From: Pedobacter sp. ok626
Lineage (GTDB): Bacteria; Bacteroidota; Bacteroidia; Sphingobacteriales; Sphingobacteriaceae
Length of the DNA stretch: 64,000 nucleotides
Direction of reading: 5' to 3'
Assembly (NCBI RefSeq): GCF_900100435.1
Contig: NZ_FNEX01000003.1
Location: 248,001 to 312,000 of the forward strand
A program made the position numbers and the translations under genes. The notes under the pieces are model-generated. The model had not been told where the DNA came from. It saw nothing but the letters and a program-made list of their open reading frames with translations, and ran no database searches. Numbering within the stretch: position 1 is the stretch's first letter; the number at the start of each line of letters is the position of its first letter. Below are positions 42,700-52,200 of the stretch, piece after piece.

Positions 42700-45600
42700 A
42701 TGTATTGTAAAGATACTATTGTCGATTTATTCTCTAAACAAGTAAAAAAAACGCCCGATAACATAGCCGTTGTCTTCGATGACTCCCAGCTTGATTACCA
42801 ACAATTAGATTGTTTATCCAATAAACTTGCAAATCACTTAAAATCCTTAGGTGTAAAGAAAGAAACACTTGTTCCTATTAGTCTACACAATCCTTTGGAT
42901 ATGGTAGTCGGAATTTTAGGCATCCTTAAATCGGGAGCTGCTTATGTCCCTGTAGATCCCGACTTTCCTGCGGACCGGATAAGGTTTATGATAAATGATA
43001 CTTCTGCCGAAGTGGTTATAGCTGATAAAAATTCTATTGAATTTTTATCAGCCGCAGCAAGTAAAAGGGTAATATTAGCTGATAACAATTGGGATGAATT
43101 GAAAAACAGCCCAATTAGTTTTCCCGATGTAAATGTTAGCGGGACTAACCTTGCATATGTGATTTACACTTCTGGTTCGACCGGTACACCTAAAGGTGTT
43201 TTAATTGAACACGGATGTCTAACGGATTACATCAAGGGCTTGTTTCTCCATCTTCCAATTGCAAATTGTCGGAACTATGCCATTGGGGCTACACTTGCCA
43301 CTGATCTGGGGAATACCGTCTTGTATAGCTCTATCACATCAGGTGCAACGCTTCATTTATTCACTAAGCAATCGTTTAATGATATTGAATATATACACCA
43401 GTATTTTAAAACGCATGCTATAGATTGCTTAAAAATAGTCCCATCTCATTGGAAGTCACTATCATTTGAAGGAAAAGATCTATTGCCAGAAAAACTATTG
43501 ATTTTCGGTGGAGAGGCACTACACAAAACGATTATTCAGTCAGTCCTGAGTAATATATCAAACGCTTGCACTATTGTTAACCACTACGGCCCCACTGAAA
43601 CCACTATTGGCAAATTGCTTCATATTGTAGACAGGAAAGCCCAGTACCAGCATACTATTCCAATTGGAAAGCCATTTACGGATGCTACTGTCTATTTGCT
43701 TAATGAGCATCTTACAGAAGTTGAAACAGGAATTACAGGAGAGATTTATATTGGTGGCTCGGGCCTGGCCAGAGGTTATTTAAATAGAGCTGACCTTACA
43801 GACGAACGTTTTATCCAAGACCCATTTAATGATAAAGGCGCACGGTTGTACCGGACTGGGGATTTGGCTCGTAAACTGAGTGATGGCAATATTGAATATC
43901 TTGGAAGGATTGATGACCAGGTAAAGATAAGAGGCTATAGGATTGAATTGGGTGAAATTGAAAGCATATTACAAAAAGCACCGGGGGTAAAACAAGCCGT
44001 AGTACTAGCCAAAGAGCATCCAACGCTTGACAAAAGACTAATAGGATATGTTGTTTGTAAAGATCAATACGACAAAAAGGCTATAATGGCCTATCTTGAA
44101 GATAAACTGCCCAACTATATGGTTCCCCAATTATTAATGGAACTTAAGGAACTCCCATTTACTTTAAATGGAAAAGTTGATAAGAAGGCCCTTCCAGACC
44201 CTGATGCTTCTACATTATTGACAAACGAGTACCACGCACCTAATTATCAGACTGAATTTAAGATTTCCGAATTGTGGAAAGAGATTCTGGACGTAAAAAG
44301 AGTAGGTATTGAAGACAACTTTTTTGAATTGGGAGGAAACTCCTTACTAGCTCAAAAAATGGTTTCGCATTTAAAAACTCGACATCAACTCTCCTTGCCT
44401 GTTACAAAACTTTATCAATTCCCTAAAATTAAAGATCTGGCGGCATTTCTTGATGGACGACAAATGAGCAGAACCATTAAGAAAAGAAAATCTGTCCAAA
44501 ATATAAACGATGACGTTGCAATTATCGGGATGTCGGGCCGTTTCCCTGGAGCTAATTCAGTTGAGGAGTTGTGGGATATTTTAAAAGAAGGAAAAGAAAC
44601 TACCAAATTTTTTAGTGATGAGGAGCTAGATAATAGTATATCATCTGCATTAAGAAACAATCCAGACTATGTGAAAGCAAGAGGCATTGTTGATAATGCA
44701 GGAGCTTTTGATGCCGGATTTTTTGGGATCACGCCAAAACTTGCAGAACTGATGGACCCTCAGCAAAGGGTATTTTTGGAAATCGCATGGGATGCTCTGG
44801 AAAAGACCGGTTATGCAAATGACCAACATGATCACACCATTGGCGTTTTTGCTGGTGTTAGACACAATACTTATTATGCCTATAATGTACTGCCAAATGT
44901 TGAAATGATTGAAAACGTAGGCAGATTTCAAGTTGTTACATTAAATGATAAGGATTATGTGGCCACTAGAACCGCTTATGCCTTGAACTTAAAAGGGCCT
45001 GCGGTAAACGTACAATCAGCTTGTTCAACATCATTAGTGGCGGTGGCCCAAGCTGTCCAGAGTATAAGAAGTGGTCAATGTGATATGGCATTAGCTGGAG
45101 GCGCTACAATAAATGCTCCCGTAAATATAGGTCATCTTTATGAAGAAGGTGCAATGTTAAGTAATGACGGGCACTGCAGACCTTTTGATCAGGATGCCCA
45201 GGGAACTGTATTTAGCGACGGTGCAGGAGTTGTGCTATTAAAACGTAAGGAAGATGCGATAAAGGATGGAGACTTTATTTTTGCAGTTATAAAAGGTATT
45301 GGCTTAAGTAATGATGGCGGCAATAAGGGCAGCTTTACGGCTCCTAGTGCTGAAGGGCAAGCAGCAGCAATTGCTATGGCAATTGAAGATGCAGGTGTTG
45401 ATCCTGCTGACATCAGCTATATTGAAACACATGGAACGGCAACGCCATTAGGTGACCCGATAGAAATTGAGGGGCTGAATATTGCATTTGGCAAGCAAAA
45501 TAAACAGCAATATTGTGCTATAGGATCTGTTAAGAGTAATTTTGGACACCTCACCTGTGCCGCTGGTGTAACAGGCTTAATTAAAACTGCTTTATCGCTA

Positions 45601-48600
45601 TTTCATCAGCAAATACCAGCTTCAATTAACTATAAAACACCTAATCCCAATATAGACTTTACTAATAGTCCTTTCGTTGTAAATACGTCACTAAAGAACT
45701 GGACGGTTACCGATAAAAGAATAGCTGGATTAAGTTCTTTTGGTGTAGGAGGTACAAATGTCCATGTGATTTTAGAGGAGTATGAGAATAAGACTGCTGA
45801 AAGTACATCCTCCAGACCGGTACAACTCTATACCTGGTCGGCGAAAAATGAAACTAGTCTAAATCGATTTGCGACTAATTTATCCAATGCTATTGCTGAT
45901 TTTCCGGATGAACAACTACCCGATATTGCCTATACTTTAAATAAATACAGGCAAAGATTCAATTTCAGAAATTTTGTAGTTGCTGCCGATAAGGATGAGT
46001 TAACACAACAATTACATAAACCAATTTCGCCATCGGGTCAAACAAGGAACATTCGTGAAGTTGTATTTATGTTTCCCGGTCAGGGTTCACAATTTCCTGA
46101 TATGGGAAAAGCTTTATACGATCATGAGCAGGTTTTTAAAGATGCAATGGATCAATGTAATGAATTGTTGAAAAAACAGCTCAATGAGGACTTACTTAGC
46201 ATTATTTATCCTCGGGAACTGAATAAAGCGGCCGAGGAGCATCTAAAAAATACAAAGTATAGTCAACCTGCACTTTTTATGATAGGTTATGCGCTTACAA
46301 AGCTTTGGATGAGCTGGGGAGTTTATCCATCGGCATTTATAGGCCATAGTATCGGAGAATTTGTAGCCGCACATTTTTCAGGTATTTTAAATTTAGAAGA
46401 TGCATTAAAGGTTATTGCTACCCGCGGCCGATTGATGAGTGAATTGCCTTTGGGGAGCATGCTTTCTGCAAGAGCCAGTGTTGAGGTGCTTCAGCCCTAT
46501 TTGTCTTCAGCTATATCAGTGGCTGCTGTTAATGCACCAGAATTAACTGTATTGGCTGGGAGTACTGATGCGATCGCTAGTTTTAGTAAGTTATTGGATG
46601 AAAAAGAAATTCCAAATAGACTCTTACACACTAGTCATGCCTTCCATTCGCACATGATGGATGATGCAATTGTTCCATTCAGATCATATTTTAATGAAAT
46701 AAAATTAAATGCTCCTTCTATACCGATTTACTCTACTGTTACAGGTGATAGATTAACAGACGAGCAATCTAAAGATCCGGAATATTGGGCAAGTCATTTA
46801 AGATCAACAGTTCTTTTTGATAGTGCAGCTAAACGATTATTGGAAGAAAATCAGGAGAAGGCCTTCTTGGAAATTGGACCGGGTAACGCTACTTCTACAT
46901 TTATTCGTCAGCAATCCCTAGGTAAAAATAGCTTAGTTTTAACAACTTTGGAGCTGCCAAAAAACAATGAGTCGGCTTATCATACTATTATAAAATCAGT
47001 TGGACAGCTGTGGCTTAATGGATTTGATTTTGACTGGACGTTATTTTATAAAGAAGAGAAAAGACATAAGGTTAATTATTTGCCTAATTATTCGTTTAAC
47101 AAATCAGTATACTGGGTTTCGCCTCCAACGGAACCCGTATTTTTAAACCACAGAACATCTAAAACATTAATTCCTTCGCCGGAAGTGCAGCAGCCGAGTA
47201 TAGTAATGAGAAAAGAATCATTAATCAATCAAATAAAAAATATCCTGGAAAATACCTCAGGTATTGAAATGCAAGGTGTTTCAAATCATGTAAGTTTTAT
47301 AGAAATGGGCCTCGATTCACTCTTGCTTACACAGATCGCCATAGCATTAAAGAAAAATTTTAATACAGCCATCACATTTAGACAACTAAACGAAGAATAC
47401 AGTAATTTAGATGCACTTGCAGGATATTTGGATAAACAGTTGCCTGCAGAATTGTTTCAAGAACAACTGATTCAATCCACAAATAATCAGTTTCCGGATT
47501 TGAATCAGTTGATCAATAACAATCATAATGCTGAGACAAATCATACTGCACTAGACCTGATTGGGCAACAATTACAACTGCTGGCTAAGCAGGTATCTTT
47601 ATTACAAAATGGCCAACCAGTATCTACACAAGTTCAGGTCCAAGTCCCACTTAATTCCGCAGCCATCAATGGACAGCGTAATGGAACATCGGATTTAACT
47701 CCTGAAGAGCTTATTGAAATTAAGAAGCCATTTGGTGCAAGTCCGCGTATAGAGAAGCAATCTGCGACCTTAAGCCCAGAACAGCAGCAATATTTGGAAG
47801 AACTCACGAAAAAATATACCGAGAAAACAAAGGGTAGTAAAAACTACACCCAGGAGAATAGAGCACATATGGCCGATCCTAGGGTTGTATCAGGTTTTAA
47901 ACCAGCGACAAAGGAACTAGTTTATTCTATTGTGATTAAAAAATCCAAAGGAAGTAAAATTTGGGATTTAGACGGAAATGAATACATAGATGCGCTTAAT
48001 GGATTTGGTTCCAACATGTTAGGTTACCAACATGAAGTTATAAAAAATGCTTTAATTGATCAGATAGAAAAAGGCTATGAGATTGGCCCTCAACATGAGT
48101 TGGCTGGTGAGGTCAGTAAATTGATCTGTGAATTCACTGATTTTGATCGTGCTGCGTTATGCAACACTGGTTCGGAAGCGGTGTTGGGTGCTATGCGGAT
48201 TGCACGGACCGTTACAGGGCGTTCTTTAATCGTAGCCTTTGCAGGATCTTACCATGGTATTGTAGATGAAGTTATTGTACGGGGTAGCAAAAAGCTAAAA
48301 TCCTTTCCGGCTGCTCCCGGAATTATGCCTGAGGCTGTACAAAATATGCTGATTCTAGACTATGGAACTGAGGAATCTTTAAAAATTATTAAAGAACGTG
48401 CACATGAATTGGCAGCTGTACTTGTAGAACCTGTTCAAAGTCGTAGACCAGAATTTCAGCCAATCGAGTTTCTTAAAGAATTACGCGTGGTTACAGAAAA
48501 CTCTGGGACAGCTTTAATTTTTGATGAAGTTATTTCAGGTTTCCGTTTTCATCCTGGAGGAACTCAAGCTATGTTTGGCATAAAGGCAGATCTTGGAACC

Positions 48601-49242
48601 TATGGAAAAGTTGCTGGAGCAGGAATCTCAATAGGTATAATTGCTGGAAAACGTAAATTTATGGATGCTTTGGACGGAGGTTTTTGGCAATATGGAGATG
48701 ATTCTATCCCTGAAATTGGTGTTACCTATTTTGCTGGTACATTTGTACGCCATCCACTTGCACTTGCTACGACAAAAGCCTCGTTAAATTTCATGAAAGA
48801 GCAAGGACCTAAATTACAAGCAGATCTAAATGAGAAAACAAAGTACATTGCGGATACACTGAATGCAATTTGTAAAAGATTGAAAGTTCCTATGTATATC
48901 GCACAGTTTGGTTCTTTATGGCGTTTAAAATTTAAAGAGGAATACCCTTACACTGAGTTATTTTTCACCTTAATGCGATATAAAGGAATTCATATCCTTG
49001 AAGGTTTTTCTTGTTTTCTCACAACCGCACATACACAATCTGATATTGATCAAATTATTACTGCTTTTGAAGAAAGTTTAACAGAATTAAAAGCAGTAGA
49101 ATTTATTCCAGAATATTTTGAAGAAATAAATTTCGATTCCCCACCTTTACCAAATGCCAGATTGGGAAAAGATAAAGAAGGTAATCCAGCCTGGTTTATA
49201 CAAGATGAAAAAAATCCGGGAAACTTCTTTCAAGTAAATTAA
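42700..49242 (+). CDS. Hybrid NRPS-PKS-aminotransferase (A-PCP-KS-AT-ACP-AMT)
   Basis: 2180 residues, first gene of the operon. The adenylation domain spans about 10-505, with YTSGSTGTPKG at 156-166. PCP Ser548 is in ELGGNSL. The KS starts near 603, with Cys775, His911 and His950. The AT spans about 1124-1420, with Ser1217 in GHSIGE and HAFH at 1313-1316, which indicates malonyl-CoA. ACP Ser1540 is in MGLDSL. A class III PLP aminotransferase spans about 1720-2150 with Lys1970 in TYGKVAGAG. No KR, DH, ER or TE is present. Where GrsA has Asp235 the A domain reads TLATDLGNT (198-206), suggesting a starter without an alpha-amino group. I infer that the extended beta-keto unit is transaminated to a beta-amino acyl thioester. 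Confidence 0.93.
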   Translation: MYCKDTIVDLFSKQVKKTPDNIAVVFDDSQLDYQQLDCLSNKLANHLKSLGVKKETLVPISLHNPLDMVVGILGILKSGAAYVPVDPDFPADRIRFMINDTSAEVVIADKNSIEFLSAAASKRVILADNNWDELKNSPISFPDVNVSGTNLAYVIYTSGSTGTPKGVLIEHGCLTDYIKGLFLHLPIANCRNYAIGATLATDLGNTVLYSSITSGATLHLFTKQSFNDIEYIHQYFKTHAIDCLKIVPSHWKSLSFEGKDLLPEKLLIFGGEALHKTIIQSVLSNISNACTIVNHYGPTETTIGKLLHIVDRKAQYQHTIPIGKPFTDATVYLLNEHLTEVETGITGEIYIGGSGLARGYLNRADLTDERFIQDPFNDKGARLYRTGDLARKLSDGNIEYLGRIDDQVKIRGYRIELGEIESILQKAPGVKQAVVLAKEHPTLDKRLIGYVVCKDQYDKKAIMAYLEDKLPNYMVPQLLMELKELPFTLNGKVDKKALPDPDASTLLTNEYHAPNYQTEFKISELWKEILDVKRVGIEDNFFELGGNSLLAQKMVSHLKTRHQLSLPVTKLYQFPKIKDLAAFLDGRQMSRTIKKRKSVQNINDDVAIIGMSGRFPGANSVEELWDILKEGKETTKFFSDEELDNSISSALRNNPDYVKARGIVDNAGAFDAGFFGITPKLAELMDPQQRVFLEIAWDALEKTGYANDQHDHTIGVFAGVRHNTYYAYNVLPNVEMIENVGRFQVVTLNDKDYVATRTAYALNLKGPAVNVQSACSTSLVAVAQAVQSIRSGQCDMALAGGATINAPVNIGHLYEEGAMLSNDGHCRPFDQDAQGTVFSDGAGVVLLKRKEDAIKDGDFIFAVIKGIGLSNDGGNKGSFTAPSAEGQAAAIAMAIEDAGVDPADISYIETHGTATPLGDPIEIEGLNIAFGKQNKQQYCAIGSVKSNFGHLTCAAGVTGLIKTALSLFHQQIPASINYKTPNPNIDFTNSPFVVNTSLKNWTVTDKRIAGLSSFGVGGTNVHVILEEYENKTAESTSSRPVQLYTWSAKNETSLNRFATNLSNAIADFPDEQLPDIAYTLNKYRQRFNFRNFVVAADKDELTQQLHKPISPSGQTRNIREVVFMFPGQGSQFPDMGKALYDHEQVFKDAMDQCNELLKKQLNEDLLSIIYPRELNKAAEEHLKNTKYSQPALFMIGYALTKLWMSWGVYPSAFIGHSIGEFVAAHFSGILNLEDALKVIATRGRLMSELPLGSMLSARASVEVLQPYLSSAISVAAVNAPELTVLAGSTDAIASFSKLLDEKEIPNRLLHTSHAFHSHMMDDAIVPFRSYFNEIKLNAPSIPIYSTVTGDRLTDEQSKDPEYWASHLRSTVLFDSAAKRLLEENQEKAFLEIGPGNATSTFIRQQSLGKNSLVLTTLELPKNNESAYHTIIKSVGQLWLNGFDFDWTLFYKEEKRHKVNYLPNYSFNKSVYWVSPPTEPVFLNHRTSKTLIPSPEVQQPSIVMRKESLINQIKNILENTSGIEMQGVSNHVSFIEMGLDSLLLTQIAIALKKNFNTAITFRQLNEEYSNLDALAGYLDKQLPAELFQEQLIQSTNNQFPDLNQLINNNHNAETNHTALDLIGQQLQLLAKQVSLLQNGQPVSTQVQVQVPLNSAAINGQRNGTSDLTPEELIEIKKPFGASPRIEKQSATLSPEQQQYLEELTKKYTEKTKGSKNYTQENRAHMADPRVVSGFKPATKELVYSIVIKKSKGSKIWDLDGNEYIDALNGFGSNMLGYQHEVIKNALIDQIEKGYEIGPQHELAGEVSKLICEFTDFDRAALCNTGSEAVLGAMRIARTVTGRSLIVAFAGSYHGIVDEVIVRGSKKLKSFPAAPGIMPEAVQNMLILDYGTEESLKIIKERAHELAAVLVEPVQSRRPEFQPIEFLKELRVVTENSGTALIFDEVISGFRFHPGGTQAMFGIKADLGTYGKVAGAGISIGIIAGKRKFMDALDGGFWQYGDDSIPEIGVTYFAGTFVRHPLALATTKASLNFMKEQGPKLQADLNEKTKYIADTLNAICKRLKVPMYIAQFGSLWRLKFKEEYPYTELFFTLMRYKGIHILEGFSCFLTTAHTQSDIDQIITAFEESLTELKAVEFIPEYFEEINFDSPPLPNARLGKDKEGNPAWFIQDEKNPGNFFQVN

Positions 49243-49248
49243 TAGCTC

Positions 49249-52200
49249 ATGTCTAATTATACTTTGACTCCTATAAACTTTAACCCCTTTGAAGAGGAAA
49301 AAGAAATAGATAAAATCGTTTTTACTAATGAGCCACAAAAGGAAATATGGCTATCCTGCATTATTGGTGGCGATGCATCAAATCTAGCTTACAATGAATC
49401 AGTTTCTATTGATTTTAATGGGATGTTTTACCCTGAACATTTTTTAGAAGCTATTAAAAAGGTCGTTCAAAGACATGAAGCCTTACGTGCTACGATTAGT
49501 GCGAATGGAGAAACGCTTATCATATATAAGAATATACCCTTTGAAATATCGGTTGAAGATATTTCAACTCAGGTAGATCAAAAATCAATTCTTGATACTT
49601 TTATTGCTGATCAAATGCAATATGTATTTGATTTGCAGGAAGGTCCCCTATTCAAATCTTACCTGCATAAATTAAATGAAACACATTATTTCTTCACCAT
49701 TGTTAAGCACCATATCATTGGTGATGGCTGGTCTACAGGTGTAATTCTTGAAGACCTAAGTAAGCTGTATAACGCAAAAGTCCGTGATGAAAACTTATCA
49801 TTACCTCCAGCTCCTCAAATCAGCAAATATGCTAAGGAAATGGCTGCTTTTAAATTTAGCCCCGCCTATCAGTTAACTCAGGATTACTGGTTGAATATGT
49901 ATAAGAATGAGGTACCCATATTGGATTTACCTACTGATTTTCCGAGACCAGCTTTACGTACATACAATGCGCACCGCATAGATTCTAATTTACCCTTAGC
50001 CCTAATTTCTCAACTGAAAGAAATGGGCGCAAGGGCCGGATGTAGTCTGGTAAATACATTACTTAGTGCATTTGAAGTATTTCTTTATCTTCAAACTAAT
50101 CAAGACGATATCGTAGTTGGGCTTCCGGCAGCCGGGCAATCGGCAACTGGCGACTTTGGACTTGTTGGCCATTGCGTAAATCTCCTTCCACTTAGAAGTA
50201 TAATTGATACAAACAGTACATTTAAGACCTATCTAAAAAATAGAAAATCTGCTTTTTTTGACGCTTACGAACATCAACAATTCACTTATGGACAACTCGT
50301 TAAGCAGTTAAATCTAAAACGAGATCATTCCAGAATTCCTTTAGTACCTGTTGTATTTAATATTGACATGGGAATGGATAACCTGGTCGACTTTGATCAT
50401 TTAAATTATCAGCTAATTTCCAATCCCAGAGCTTACGAAACATTTGAAATATTTTTGAATGCTACCGGTTCGAAAACAGCATTTACATTTGAATGGTCGT
50501 ATAATACACAGCTATTTAAGCCGGAAACTATTGCTCGCATGGCAAGGGAATTTGAACTGCTGTTACAAATGATTGTTAAAGATCCAGATGTCATAATTAA
50601 AGAAATCGCTTTAGGCAATACGGGGATATGGAAAGAACAATTGGCAATATGGAATAACACCTATTCAGATTATCCAAAAGATGAGCCGTTTATGAGTCTC
50701 ATAGATAAATATGAGCTTGAATCACCGCAAAAAACTGCAGTGGTTTATAAAAATGAGTCATTAAATTATATCGATCTCATCGAACAGTCTAATCAATTGG
50801 CAAATTATTTAATAGACAAAGGAATAAAAGTTGGCGATATCATTGCCTTGGCATCAGACCGGTCTATAGATATGCTAATCTGTTTGCTAGGAATTCTAAA
50901 GTCGGGAGCTGTGTATGTACCGCTTGATCCAGAATACCCTCAGGATAGGATTGAATTTATGCTTTCAGATTCAAATGCCAAGTTTTTAATGGTTTCAAGA
51001 GCATATGCAGGAAAATTCAAATCTATAGCGTCTGAACTTGTCATTGAAGACCTGCATAATGAGGTAAAACATTGTCCAAAAAAACTTCGGACGGTACAGG
51101 TCACAGGAGAAGATCTTGCCTATATCTTATATACATCCGGCTCAACAGGAAAACCAAAAGGAGTCCAAATCAAACACCACAATCTGATGAATTTTCTCAT
51201 CAGTATGCAGTCTGAACCTGGAATTACCCAAGATGATCGATTGCTTGCAATTACAACCATATCATTTGACATTGCTGGACTAGAATTGTATTTACCACTA
51301 ATTTCGGGGGCAGAACTATTCATTTGTGATACTGAAACAGCGAGAGATGGAAGGTTATTGCTAGATTTAATCAAGTCGGAAAATATCACATTTATGCAGG
51401 CTACCCCGTCTACCTGGAGAATGATGATTGATTCTGGTTGGACTAAAAGTCCATTATTGAAAGTATTATGTGGTGGTGAAGCATTACCGAAAGAATTGGC
51501 CGAAATTCTCGTAGACAAATCAGCAGAACTGTGGAATATGTATGGCCCTACTGAAACTACTATTTGGTCGACCATAAAAAAAATTCAAAAAGAAAACCTG
51601 GTATTAACAATCGGTCATCCAATACAAAACACACAAATTTATATCCTCAACGAAGAGAATAATTTATTGGCTCCTGGAATTACCGGTGAAATATTCATCG
51701 GCGGAGAAGGGGTTGCTGCAGGATATTTAAACCGTATAGAACTTACAAAGGAGCGTTTTATCACTGATACTTTTGGCCATAACCCGGATGGAAAGTTATA
51801 TAAAACAGGGGATTTAGGTAAGTTTCTTGAAAATGGGGAAATTCTTTACCAGGGAAGAATAGATCAGCAGATTAAAATACGTGGACATAGAATTGAATTA
51901 GGGGAAATAGAGACACTATTAGCTGAACAGAAAGAAATAAAGCAAGCGGTAGTCATTGCGAAAGAGGATAATCTTGATCATAAGCGCCTTGTTGCTTATG
52001 TTATTTTGGTTAACCATGAATCTACAAATAATACCCCTTCATGGAAAGACCGTTGGGATACCATATATGATATGGCTGCTAAATCTGCTGAAAACTCTGC
52101 CCCTTCTGATAAAAAAATTGATGGTATACTACTTGAGCAATGGGAAAATAGTGAAGATCTTGTTAAACAAGCCGCAGAATGGCTTCAGGTATCGGCAGAT

